Of a stretch of 64,000 bases of DNA, positions 1-38,843 are shown one piece after another (positions within the stretch are counted from its first letter, which is position 1; each line of letters begins with the position of its first letter). A program made the translations under genes and the position numbers. The notes beneath the pieces were generated by a model. The model saw nothing but the letters and a program-made list of their open reading frames with translations. It had not been told where the DNA came from and did no database searches. Origin of the DNA: Gadus chalcogrammus (Eukaryota; Chordata; Actinopteri; Gadiformes; Gadidae); the NCBI RefSeq assembly GCF_026213295.1, contig NC_079414.1, forward strand, positions 7,189,102-7,253,101. The letters run 5' to 3'.

Positions 1-145
1 ATAAACGAGCCAATCAGAACCACAGAAACAGATCCGTTCGAGCAATCAGTTATAGAACCCCGAACATGGTGACAGACGCTCTGCTAGACCCGTACAGAGG
101 GCTGCTGCTGTGTGTCTGACCCCCCCGTCCTGTGGTCTCCTCCAG

Positions 146-296
146 CGCCGGGGTGGGCCGGACTGGGGTGTTCATCACCCTCAGCATCGTGCTGGAGAGG
201 ATGCGCTACGAGGGCGTGGTGGACATCTTCCAGACGGTCAAGATGCTTCGAACGCAGAGACCCGCCACCGTCCAGACAGAGGTGAGCCTGTCTGCC

Positions 297-361
<65 letters not shown>

Positions 362-392
362 GCCTGTCTGTCTGTCTGTCTGTCTGTCTGCC

Positions 393-429
<37 letters not shown>

Positions 430-475
430 GCCTGTGTCTGTCTGCCTGACTGTCAGTCTGTCTGTCTGTCTGTGG

Positions 476-509
<34 letters not shown>

Positions 510-664
510 GCCTGTCCGTATTTCCGTCGGTCTGACTGTCTGTCTGTCTGTCTGTCTGCCTGACTGTCAGTCTGTCTGTCTGCCTGTCCGTCTGTCCGTC
601 TGTCCGTCTGTCCGTCTGTCTGTCTGTCTGCCTGTCCGTCTGTCTGTCTGTCCGTCTGTCTGCC

Positions 665-701
<37 letters not shown>

Positions 702-2295
702 GACTGTCTGTCTGTCTGTCTGAATGAATGTCTGTCCGTCCGTCTGACTGTCTGAATGTCTGTCCGTCTGTCTGTCTGACTGTCTGTCTGTCTGTCTTTC
801 TGCCTGTATGTGTGTGTCTGACTGTCTGTCTCTCTGTCTGACTGTCTGTCTGAATGAATGTTTGTCCGTCTGTCTGACTATCTGTCTGTCTGTCTGGCTG
901 AATGTCTGTCCGTCTGTCTGTCTTTCTGCCTGTATGTGTGTGTCTGAATGTCTGTCTCTCTGTCTGACTGTCTGTCTAGCGTTGTGCTCTGGGTACCTGT
1001 TTCTCCTTACCTCTATCTATTGCTCAGTATCTTTTTCTTAGCGTTTTACCATTATTCACTTTTTCCAGACATGATGGCTCATTGTTTGTTTGTGGCGGTT
1101 CATTAGAATGCTGAGCTCTGTATCCTTGATTGCAATTAACGCTCAGCGGTGCCCCCCCTCCCCCCCCCTCATGCTCACACAACTTATAGAGTGCAAATCA
1201 GAGACATTTCCCTTTTTTTCCTGTAATTTATAGATGTATTTTACTGTTATACATCGAACGCACACACACACACGTTTACACATTTTTGTATAAACATTTC
1301 TTATATATTTCTTCCCTCCTTCTATGTTTGGTTCTATAGCTAAAGAGATTCTAAGGGTGCACTCACACTAGGCCATCTGGCCGTGGCCGTTGGCCGTCGC
1401 AACTCTGGCCTGGCCACAGTAGGCTCTTGTACATACGTCATCACGTCGTAACGCGTCATCACCAAGCGTCCGCTGCATGGACCATAATAAAGTCTGCCGC
1501 CAGTCCGAATTTTAACAACAATGGACAACACCACAGAGAACACAACTCGCACTTTGCTGAGTCTGTTGCTTATTTGGATATATGTTTACCGTTTAATGGG
1601 AAAGAAGGCTCGTCACCTTTATTATGTCCATGGTCGTCGCATGGACTATACGTCATCAAGCTCAGGTTGCGTAGCCGTGCGTGTGTGGGTGTCGGCTCAT
1701 TAGCATCTGTACCGTGGCGGCCCGTACCGTAGCAGCACACCTCTCCCAAGTGGCCAAGTTGGCCTGGCCTGGCCAGACTGACCACACTCACACTGGCAGA
1801 TTTGAGCACGGTTAGGTGTGAAAACGGCCATGGCCACGGCCAGATGGCCTAGTGTGAGTGCACCCTTATTGATGTTACCTGATCAGCCAACAGGGGATCA
1901 GGTGTAACTGGTTACACATGGAGTAGCGGGCGTTTAACTAATAGAGGGCAGTTTGAGTCCATATTAACATTGTATCCTACGTTTTGAAAACTTTGTGCAT
2001 TTAAGTTTGGACCAGGATCAATCCACAGCACTTCTATGTAACCCACTATAAAATCAAAACAAGTGGTTTTACGTTTGGCTTGTGTAAATAAACCCGGAAG
2101 TTTGTTTTCCCAGTTCAATACCTTTTTGTTTGGGTCTCAGACGTACACAGTGGTTCCTTGTCCTCCATTCTACATATAACCTGTTTATAATGTAACGGAC
2201 TGGGTTCTCCTTCTGTCTGCCTGCAGGACCAGTACCAGTTCTGCTACAGGGCCAGTCTTGAGTACCTGGGGAGCTTCGACCACTATGCAACATAA
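146..2295 (+). CDS. ptprd: Receptor-type tyrosine phosphatase delta-like, last two coding exons (5' part outside window)
   Basis: The C-terminal end of a LAR-family receptor protein tyrosine phosphatase, a membrane cell-adhesion receptor of neurons. Two exons are visible: 146-281 (acceptor tcctccag, donor GTGAGC) and 2227-2295 (acceptor ctgcctgcag, stop TAA 2293-2295). The first encodes the end of the phosphatase signature, AGVGRTGVF, then [20 protein letters not shown]. The second encodes 22 residues ending [12 protein letters not shown], the invariant C-terminus of PTPRD, PTPRS and PTPRF. By family knowledge this is the second, membrane-distal D2 domain, which is catalytically weak in these receptors. 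The choice of ptprd over ptprs or ptprf rests mainly on the adjacent kdm4c, matching the human PTPRD-KDM4C neighbourhood; the protein end alone cannot separate the paralogues. The 1,945-bp intron between the exons carries a 700-bp TCTG repeat and a DNA transposon. Confidence 0.88.
282..985 (+). repeat. (TCTG)n tetranucleotide tract in ptprd intron
   Basis: About 700 bp of imperfect TCTG/CTGT repeats with interspersed CCTG, CCGT and ACTG variants. It starts within about ten bases of the splice donor of the penultimate ptprd exon. Open frames across it are an artefact of the repeat. Confidence 0.95.
1354..1866. mobile_element. 513-bp MITE with 35-bp perfect terminal inverted repeats
   Basis: The left end begins AGGGTGCACTCACAC and the right end is its exact inverse for 35 bp, continuing imperfectly with GGCC-rich sequence. 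The flanks read TA on both sides (1352-1353 and 1867-1868), consistent with a TA target duplication. The interior carries no recognisable transposase; a 60-codon open frame at 1521-1703 has no family I know. This is a non-autonomous DNA transposon in the last ptprd intron. A TA duplication fits Tc1/mariner-like insertion, but the superfamily is not settled. Confidence 0.85.
1931..2080 (+). repeat. Dispersed repeat, copy 1
   Basis: Diverged match to 47288-47440. Shared blocks include TAGAGGGCA, ATCCTA(C/T)GTTTT, the TTTG(G/A)ACCAGGATCAAT block and AACAAGT(G/T)GTTTTA. It lies in the last ptprd intron. Confidence 0.55.
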
Positions 2296-5025
2296 ACAGC
2301 CCCCAGGCCCGGCCCCTTGCTCAGTGCACTCCCCTAGGCCTGTGTCTGCAGCTCTAGAGCAGTTCACTCGGCATCTACAGGGTGCCCTCCCCACCACCCC
2401 ACCCCCGCCCCCGACCCCCTCTCCCAAGAGATGATATCCACCCTACATCCAGACGGTGGGGGGGGGGAGGGGGCGAGCGGCCTACCACACACCCTGACTG
2501 AGCACCTCTTCTTGAGCCATAGCCGTCTGCTGGACCAGAGGTGCTGACCTGCACCCCAAAGCCCAGAATCAACCCACCGGTCTTGCTGGACGGGTGCAAG
2601 ACGAAAAGAAGAATTATAGTAATAAATCCATCATTTTTTAGTTCTGGTTGTGTGTGAGAAGCCATGGGGTTGCATGATGATGTGAAGGTCATGATCCACG
2701 CAGCACCGGAGTAGCGCCACCAGCCCGCAGACCACAGGGGAGTATCTGCAGTATTGGACGACCACGGGAGAGCCCAGACCTTGTCGCTTGTCTTTCAGCG
2801 TGTTTTTGGGGACACCATCTAGAAATAGCTTCAGAACGCATCATATCCAAGCCTCGCGGAGCGAAGCGGTCAGCCAACGGAGAGAGACTTGTGCGGAAGA
2901 TAAATTGCCAATAGGACACGGACGTTACCCAAACACAAACACATCCAAATCAAAAAAGACTCAAGATGTTGTTTCGTTTTGGAAACAGACTCTCGTTTCC
3001 TTCGAGCGGAAAAAAAAAAGACAATATTTCTACCGTACCGTTATCAAACAGAGATGAACAAATACAAAAACACCATTTCAACCTTATTGTCCACATTTTC
3101 AGATATAAAGCAGATCTATATGGGACTGGCCCGACGGTGTACCACTATGTCAAACATCCATTTAGGTTTTTAAATATCCCCGCAAATGTGTATCTCCATT
3201 TTCGTTGTTGTCGTTTTTTTTTATTACTGACTTTTGACCTTGGTGCGTCACCCACCGGCAAGGTTGCAAAATGTTTTCTTTTTTTATTCTGACGACTTTT
3301 CTTTTCCCTGCGGTACTGTTCTCAACGTGTACAATCAAAGTCAGCGCAAACGTGTTCACAGAGCAGTGTTAGCCTACGCCGCCGTTAGCCGCTACACTCG
3401 TTTCTACTAGCACACAATGTACCGCCACACAGACACACACACACACACAGCGTCGCTACAAATCTTACCAAGCCGTGTTATATGTGATCGATGTGTGTGT
3501 GCACGTTTTTGGCGGCGCACAACAGACACACAACTACAGTGTTAAGACCTGCAGATCCCCCCGACATGTCCCCCAGAAAACACTCTCCTAACACGGCTTT
3601 TTGTGCAGGTGCAGACCACTTCCGTATTTATATATAACACAAGACAGAAAAGAATGCACAAAATAATAGGTTTTATTAAAAATATGAATATAAATATGTC
3701 CAGAAAAAAGATTTTGTTTTTCCAAGAAGGGGCTTGGGGTGGGGTGGGGGGGTGAAGACGAGTGGGAGGAAGGTAAAGGGCAGGAAGATTATAATTCATT
3801 ATTGAAGGGCACACAAATTATCTTTCTCACTGGAATGCTCACATGTATGAATTTCCTCTCTGTCTGATTCAGTGTGCAATAACTAGATGTATTATTAGTA
3901 GATATATTTTTGTGTCAAGTCACTAACTACAGTTATATGCCATGATTATGATGTTGATGATGACGATGTTGATAATAACGATCTTTTTCCAAACAAAACA
4001 AGGGGGTACTGCTCTCTCCACCATTCAATATGACCTCTGACCTGGGAAGTTAATCGTTGTCATGTCACGACACCAGTCGATGATGTCGTCCATCTGTGTC
4101 ACATGGAAAACAGCGAATCAATTCAACTACAAACAGCATCTAATAAGATTTTTAATTTTAGATTTATAGTGCCTTATATTACACGCCTATTTTGATATAG
4201 TTACTTTAAAGGTTTTTGTTGTACGTGTGTGCGTGTGTGTGGCTGCGTGGTTGTGATAAGAATGTCACTGTATGATTTTGTTACGTTGTGTATTAGATAT
4301 GTTTTGTGTGTTCTGTTATTGCCTGTGAAATAGTTTTATGGGACAATTTATCTGGACTGGTTGTTTGAAATCAAGCAAAGAAAACATTTTATTTCTTTGT
4401 ATCCATCCAATCATTTCAACAGTTTCCCCCGAAAGGAAAATTAAAGAAAGGGATTGGGAGTAAAGCGTTTAAGCTGTGTCCCTTGCATACTAAACACATT
4501 TATCCACTTCTCTTACTGGGACTCTTGCACAAGAAATGTGTAGATACCTTTATACGACAACTTCTGTCCGGCCGTTGTTCTCCGACAGACGACCAATGTT
4601 GGCAACGACTGTGAACAAAGGCCACAGCAGGAGCAAAGGCCACAGTAACTTAGCATGTAGTATTCTAGTGTGTAGAGCTGAATTGCAGTGGTTCTGGTTT
4701 GAAAAAGAGCAACATGACAAAGCCACGTTCTTTTATACGCGGCCACGTGTCCACCTTGAACCCTGACATACCTAGACCGTAAGTCATGCAGAGTTTCTGT
4801 TTCGTTTCTCTGTTTGCATTTCCATGTATTTTTCTTTACTGACAAAGGCTGCGAGACGTTTTGGGTGTTAGTGTTGTCTGTACAAAGACACAGAGCCTAC
4901 ATAGGGATTTTTATTCTATATACATACATATATATATATATATATATATGTATCTTTGTACATCTTTGTATATATATATATAAATATATATATACATACA
5001 TCTATATAAATATATCTTTGTACAT

Positions 5026-5087
<62 letters not shown>

Positions 5088-5830
5088 ATATATATATACT
5101 CACAGATCGTATTCATCCATGTGTCACCGTTAAGGGATCCGGTCGTAGTCGTCCCCATCTTACAGTAAGCCCTGTTGTTGTTTTGAATATGCATGGTACC
5201 ACTTTTGAGATGCCCCGCCCTGGTCGCACCTGTCAAGGGAAGACTTGCACTTTCTCTCTTTGTACTATGCACTAGTAACACAGATTATCTCTCGTAGCCC
5301 ACAAGTCCCCTAAAGGAGTTGCACTTGAAATCATGAGGAAAGTCGACCCCTGTTATACTCACATGGCTGTGTAAATGTAAATAACACACAACACAGAGGA
5401 TCATCCGCTAAAAGAGAGAAATACGTTATTAAATGTGGTCGGTTTATAGAGTGATACAACGGGAGTACACACCTCAAGTCACCGATTGTGAGACACGCCG
5501 ATGTGCAATAAGTCACATTGAAAATTTATTGTCACAAAGTGTTATATAACCCCTCCCCCAAATGATATTATGTAGATGGATAAAACTGGAGTTTATAAAT
5601 TGTATGAAGACAAAAAAAACTATGGTGTTACATGAATCAGTTCCAATTGGTCTGTAAATGTACGCTTTTATTTGTTTATTTATTTCCTACTCCGAGTAAA
5701 ACAAGTGCTTTTTATTTTCTTACATTGGTTCTCGGAGTCTGCGAAATGGGGAAAAAAAGAGGTCTGTATGGATTTCTGTTCTGTGTCAACACAAGTTTTA
5801 TTTGTTACAATTAAACTCAAGTGAAATGAC
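2296..5830 (+). other. ptprd: Probable long ptprd 3'UTR
   Basis: No gene is visible. AT-rich, T-run-rich sequence follows the ptprd stop codon and contains many AATAAA/ATTAAA-like signals, including one near 5811. Long 3'UTRs are typical of this family. The true end is unknown. A TA-rich palindromic stretch (4919-5095) and a G-rich run near 2459 lie inside. Confidence 0.4.
4919..5095. repeat. (TA)n-rich tract with internal TTTGTACATC repeats
   Basis: Long TA runs interrupted by several copies of CTTTGTACATCTTT and ACATACAT. The sequence is self-complementary and could extrude as a cruciform. Confidence 0.85.
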
Positions 5831-6278
5831 TTCTTGTTCTATCTGTAATGATAAATATGAAACCTATAGGGACCGTGAAGGGACGTCAAGACAGCCGCCA
5901 TCTTGTGAGGAAGAACCAACAGGCAGCGCCCCTCAACATGGCTTGTTCCCATAGAGAAACACTGCCAATGGCACACATCTAACAATTATTTATAGCTCCA
6001 TTTCAGCTTTTTTTCACAGCAAACAAGGGAAATAATAAACAACAAATATGATTCTCTATTTAATGAAATTTGAGATGGGCTCAAAAGGGGTAGTCCTGTT
6101 GCTGGGGTGCTTTGGGGTGATACCTCAGCCTAGTTCATCATCTTCATCAACATTCCCAAGTGGGAAAGTCAACAGCAATAAGCCCTGAAAATTGTATTCA
6201 AATCAAGACTGACTTCTAAGTATTAATTTAATAAGTAATATATATTTAAATTTAAATATTTAAAAAGGAATAACTTGA

Positions 6279-6342
<64 letters not shown>

Positions 6343-6445
6343 CCCAGGGGTTAATTATCAGGTTATTCTGGTTTAAAGTTTAACTTAAAAATTAAAAAAT
6401 ATCCGTACATGGAACTAGCTTAAAGGGGAAATATTATACCACCAG
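5831..6445. other. Intergenic AT-rich spacer with (AT)n 6281-6337
   Basis: No gene seen. It contains a perfect (AT)n run and the sequence CAGCCGCCATCTTGTG near 5890, which resembles a YY1-type motif; no function can be assigned. Confidence 0.5.
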
Positions 6446-7480
6446 TGCTGTGTTCCAATATCCATACTATCCGCAATTACTATATACTTAGTTTGAGTAC
6501 ATAGTGTGTTCCAATTAAGATCGGGGCATAAATAATTGTACTGAAAGGACCCGGATGGAGTACTCGAGACTCAAGGTCAAACCGTGGGCCTCTAAGAATA
6601 GTCAAATCTCCTAACCTTTATGCCTCCTTTCCTTAACCTTTGTGGTAAACGTCATCGGGTCAAGGAGAGATTAAGGCCCCGTTTACACGAGGACGCTTGC
6701 GGGTAAAAACGACAAAATATTTTATCGGAAGTGCCTTTGGTTTAGACCGTGACAGCGTTTTTGGGGCTTAAAAACACAAAAATCTGAAATCACCCTCCAG
6801 AGTGGAAAACTTCAATATGCTCCGCCATAGCGTTTCCGTCTACATTGCCAAGACTCAAAACTCTGCTCAGATCTGCTCACGGCATGTACGCGTTTACGTC
6901 ACATACATGCCCCAGTACAGGGAAATAAACAAACATAGTGGATTATTTCCATGCGTCGGACCGTCAAGCTGCTCTGGCAGCTCTAATAAATGTACAGCAG
7001 TCTTTCCACGAAATGTACAGGATATGTACAGATAGTATTACTGAACAGAGAAGGATCTGTAATTATGTTTTGGTTTTCGCGGAGCAGATAAGAGAAAGAA
7101 GATACTACGAATGCGCTCAGACATTGCGGTGTTGTTTGATAGTGTATCACAGCACCACCTAGCCGCCTGACATGCATACCCAATCGAATTCCACACACTT
7201 TTGCGTCACCATATGCACACAGATTTTTTCCCGAGAACACTTGTCTAAACGTAGAATAAAAAGTAAAGACTCAACGCCACTTTTGCGTCTTCTGTTCAGT
7301 CATCAAGTCAACCGTCATAATGTAAACGTAGCCTAAAAGGTGCTTCCTTTCGTACATAGGAAAAGGCAGCACTGTTTAAAATGAATTTGACTCCACTTTT
7401 CCTAACCATCAGCGCACTGAGTGCGAATAGTGTACTAAATTTAAGTGTACTCATGGAAGTATGGATATCGGAACACAGCA
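6446..7480. mobile_element. DNA transposon, outer element of a nested pair
   Basis: Terminal inverted repeats start TGCTGTGTTCC and run ATATCCATACT on both sides with one mismatch in 23 bp. CAG flanks both ends (6443-6445 and 7481-7483), a possible 3-bp target duplication. Subterminal blocks GAGTACA and GTGTACT are also inverted. A 3-bp duplication would fit PIF/Harbinger or CACTA elements, but CAG is not the usual Harbinger TWA. No transposase is recognisable. Confidence 0.65.
6674..7336. mobile_element. DNA transposon remnant nested inside the 6446-7480 element
   Basis: The left end AGGCCCCGTTTACAC and the right end TGTAAACGTAGCCT form short diverged inverted repeats. The left sequence (GGACGCTTGCGGGTAAAAAC, then TTTTTGGGGC) reads like a widespread fish non-autonomous transposon. 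A short Arg/Glu-rich open stretch (near 7040-7130, EQRRICNYVLVFAEQIRERR) may be decayed coding sequence. The family is unresolved. Confidence 0.5.
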
Positions 7481-9061
7481 CAGGTGTGAGTTTGATTAGC
7501 CATTACAAGCCGTTTTGAAAATCTGCCCCTTATGACAACACAAGTGGGCGTGTCCACCTAGATGTGTGACGGATAGATGAGCAACGTTTGCTACAGTCCA
7601 CTGGGTAGGCTGGTCGAATGATCTATCCAGCACAAATCTAGGTGTACTTGCTCCGCCATTTGTGTTTGCATGGCAACGGGCTTCACCCCATGTGAATACC
7701 AAACAATTACTTAAACAATTATACTTAAACAATTAAATAACAAAATATTAGCTTTTTGTAACTCATATTAATAATAATAAAATGTAGCAATAAGGGATGA
7801 TGTTTGCATTGTTTTATAAAAAAAAAAATCTAAACATTCTGAATCCTGTGCGGCATTAATAAATGTGTGTATGCAGACAACTCTCACCCCTACCATGGGA
7901 TTACTTACCTGCAGGATCAGAACCCTACAAGAAGACCCTGAATATAATCATTGCTTACTTAGTGATTGTAATGTATTTGTTTGCAATCATAGTTTTGAAT
8001 CATCTTACTCTTCTGTCTGTCTGTCTACCCAACAGCATTCCAAGTCAGGGGTATGCACCTATCTGTCTGCCTGTCTGTCCAGCAGGATGAAACAGGTTTA
8101 ATAACCATTCATTAGCATTAGTTAATGCAAAAATAAGGAATTATTTTGTGGCATTAGCACAGTTGTTAGGGTCAATCCTATTAAATAAAGTATACATTAA
8201 TACCTCATTTAACATGAACACCATAAGTAAAACACCATTAATAAACTAGAAAATGCGATGAGTGCTGTAGTAGCCTACAAAGTGAGGTTGAAAATATGTT
8301 TTAATAAAGCCACATAGATTAAGACATAAAGAAACGTTAAATGGCTTAAATCAAGTGAAGGGAGTTGAACAGAGTTCAAAAGTCTAAATGGAATAAACAA
8401 TGTGAACATGCACACCATTTAAAAAAATGTAAATGGTTGGAAACAAATAAAGCGACAGCTGAATGAAAAGCGCAAAGCATTGCTAAAAATGCAGAAATGT
8501 AAAATAAATTTAACAGAAGAATCTGAAAGGTCAAATGTATTGCAATGCACTGCTTAAAAAACCTTCCGCTGAAATCGAAAAACTGACAGACGTTGAATTG
8601 CATTATCTGAAGAAGCAAAGTGCTGAAATACATTGTTACAAAAGCTGGAAGCTAAAATTGAATAGGCCTACTGTCAAAGCTGGAAGATAGTACTACTAGT
8701 GGTACTAGGCTAGCTGTAGTAGTAGCTGAAGTAGAAGTAGTAGGCTAGTAGTAGCTGATGTAGAAATAGTAGTAGGCCTAGTCGCTGAAGTAGTAGTAGT
8801 GGCTGAAGTAATAGCTGCACAAACGATATGCCTTATGAAAGGTTGATTGATGCTTGTAGAAAGAATTAAAATAAACCATAAAACCAGCCGAAAATGTATG
8901 TACTTGCCTAATGCTAATTTTCCAGCCTAACGTTATTAAAGGTAGTCCAATTGGGCGTGGAAATCGCCCAATCTTGCCTATATGACCATTTTCTTATTGT
9001 ATAACTACCATACGGCTATTATTAGGTGGATACCATTAACAGTGCACATTTTCAGATCTGT
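7481..9061. other. Intergenic spacer
   Basis: No gene seen. AT-rich. It includes an imperfect (TAG/CTGAAG)n triplet tract at about 8685-8815 and short CTGT runs near 8015 and 8065. Confidence 0.5.
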
Positions 9062-9462
9062 GCTCTTTTAAGAAAGCCCTTAATTCTCTTGTGAAATGTG
9101 TGCTTTGAGTTTTCTTGATGTTGTGTGCTTATCAATAGACATTTTCACCATGTGAATGAGGCTTTATAGAGTTCAGGAATGTCAGTGGCTTAATAAGATA
9201 ATGCCTTTTACTGGTGATCATTAGGTTGAGAGTTCGAATCCTGATTAGAGCATGCTGAACATGACATTCTGTCATTGCCAATCATTTAAGAAACACAACA
9301 TTAAACAGCACCTGAAATTCATCAGGCAATCAACATTCCAAATCATTCGTTTCCAAGAATCGGACTACCAAGACACAGTACCGCATTAGGGGAACTTCTT
9401 CGTTAACCATTTTCCTTCATAATTAACAGTCAAATTTATATTTCTTCCGTTAGTGTTCTTGG
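9062..9462 (+). repeat. Tandem duplication unit A with tRNA-like pol III promoter
   Basis: First of two adjacent roughly 400-bp diverged copies (the second is 9501-9815). Positions 9181-9246 resemble a tRNA: an A-box-like TGGCTTAATAAG, then GGTGATCATTAGGTTG, then a B-box AGTTCGAATCC. The GATC-TTAGGT block is closest to tRNA-Tyr. Probably a tRNA-derived SINE or a duplicated retroposon; it does not fold as an intact tRNA. Confidence 0.55.
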
Positions 9463-9500
9463 TTTAATTTCCCCAGAATTTCAAAGATATTTCAGGATTA

Positions 9501-9815
9501 TGCTTTTAAGAAAGCCATTAATTCACTTGAGAAATGTGTGCTTGGAGGTTTCTGGGGCAATAGACATTTTGACCTTGTGAATGAGGCTGCAGTTCAGGTT
9601 TATCAGCGGCTCAATGGGATAATGCCTTGTACAGGTGATCCTTAGGTTGAGATTTCGAATCTCGATTATAGAATTATGAACAAGCTGAACCTGACATTCG
9701 GGCATTGCTTTGCAGCTCACCTGAAAGCCGAGGCACAGTATTTCATTAAGTGTAACGTCTTCATCAACATCTTTCCTTATTTGTCATATTTATATATCCT
9801 CCATTAGTGTGTTCT
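9501..9815 (+). repeat. Tandem duplication unit B with tRNA-like pol III promoter
   Basis: Second copy. Positions 9602-9668 show CGGCTCAATGGGATAATG (A-box-like), GGTGATCCTTAGGTTG and TTTCGAATCTC (weaker B-box). It shares further downstream blocks with unit A, including GGCACAGTA, CTTCATCAAC and ATTAGTGTGTTCTTG. Confidence 0.55.
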
Positions 9816-10699
9816 TGACTTGTAATTTTGCTCGGATGCCGCTAATCACCGCTTGCAGTTATATTTGTCATTGTGTGATGCCAGAGACCCAATCCCTGTG
9901 GCAATCTAACAAATTTAAATGGCCTCACTCCCAATACAGTATTTACACTTTAAGGAGATTTGGAGGCTAATTATCCTGAATGTCATAGCTATTTTTTTGC
10001 GATTTCCATGATGGACTTCTGACGTAACATTATACGTTTAACAGTCAAATGAAATCCCTGCCTGGACACATTTACTTCTCATAAAAGTGATAGTCCAATA
10101 ATTAGACAATAAAATATAAAAAAAATGACAGCCGACACAAATTATTTAAAAAAAGCAAATATGGATTTTTTTTTATTGTTTAATGGCAGTTACCAATATT
10201 TCGTCTATATAGCAAGCCCAAAAATAAATACAGAGATTTAAATAATTCCAACAGTGTGTTTCATAAAACACAGACTGACAGTAGTGATTCATTTTGACTT
10301 GTGAATAGGGCAGACATTAAAACACTATGCCCAACTCAACTTCCTTCCCAAATAACTCTTCCTGGAAAGTTATTATTAGCAGGCTGTTCGATTGGACATG
10401 AAGATTCAACATCTTAATGTTCAATGGCGACTCATGTCCTTTGATGTTAAGTTATTCAGCCATCACAAGCAGTAGGGATGACAATTTACCATGCGGACAC
10501 GTAACAGCACCACATGGAACGAAAGTACAACAAGCAAAGTGCATAAATATAATTACAAAATAAAACCAGATCAGCAGAACCCTGCCAAAAAAGCTACAGT
10601 AGATAATCTACTTAGAAAAATCCCAGCTCTTGAAATGTGTTCATTTACAGAGGAAAAAACATGTGGTTGTGTCGATTAAAAATGGTGGCGTGACAAAGT
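9816..10699. other. Intergenic spacer before the kdm4c 3' end
   Basis: AT-rich, with no gene, repeat family or RNA that I can recognise. A 62-codon open frame at 10491-10679 is short, has no conserved feature and is probably chance. Confidence 0.45.
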
Positions 10700-11278
10700 T
10701 GTGTTTGATTTTGTTTGCTTTTATTCCCTGACAAATGTGATCATAATGCGCTCTGATCGACTTCGGCACCAGAGTGGCCGTCCAGAAAGCGACCCAGGAC
10801 TCCTGGTCCCTTTAAGGGTGTTTAAACCTCCAACCCCTGATCCCTGCTGCCCACTGCCCCACCCGTTATCCTTTGGGTTTTTGATCATGCAACTCAAAAC
10901 GACTTGACTACAAAAAAACACTTGAATCCTTGGTGCTTTTCATGATTCCCGCCGCCCTGATATGAAACATTATGGCGGTGGCAAAGCGTGACGATGTTAT
11001 CCATAGCCGCTAGAGCACAGCCGTCTGTTCATCCAGCTGATCCCACGCTGAGCCTGATAATGCTGGAACTACCTAAACACTGATCCATAACAATGGATAA
11101 CCAACGGCCAGTGCAGACCGTCTAATCTGATTCTCAATCTCAGTATGGAGCAGGAAAAAAACCAAAAAACTTGATTTAAGGAGAGGGATGGTAGTACAGA
11201 CTGCCTCAGCCTTTAACACTGTGCATAACCTCTGTGGTGCGGACATTAGAGATCCTAGGCTCCATCCTAGCGGCAGCT

Positions 11279-11318
<40 letters not shown>

Positions 11319-11432
11319 CCCCCCCCCCCCATCCATCGATCACAAATCCCCTCTCTCAATTCAGTGCATTCATTTGTCGTTGATCTGCAGATTAATCCAA
11401 CCCGTCCTTCTTCCTCCTCATGGTGGTCTTCC
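10700..11432 (-). other. kdm4c: Probable kdm4c 3'UTR with polyadenylation signal
   Basis: Downstream of the TGA on the minus strand. The first canonical AATAAA I see on that strand is at 10720-10725 (TTTATT on +), which would give a 3'UTR of roughly 0.7 kb. A (CA)n tract and a run of C (11283-11330 on +) lie inside. The exact cleavage point cannot be fixed from sequence. Confidence 0.5.

Positions 11433-38843
<27,411 letters not shown>

Noticed and set aside
110..1041. Open frames of Cys-Leu-Ser-Val repeats
   Set aside because: Only the first bases (146-281) are a real exon; the rest reads through the TCTG repeat.
9181..9668. True tRNA-Tyr genes
   Set aside because: A- and B-box-like motifs are present but acceptor-stem pairing and a proper anticodon loop are not seen; treated as a tRNA-derived repeat.
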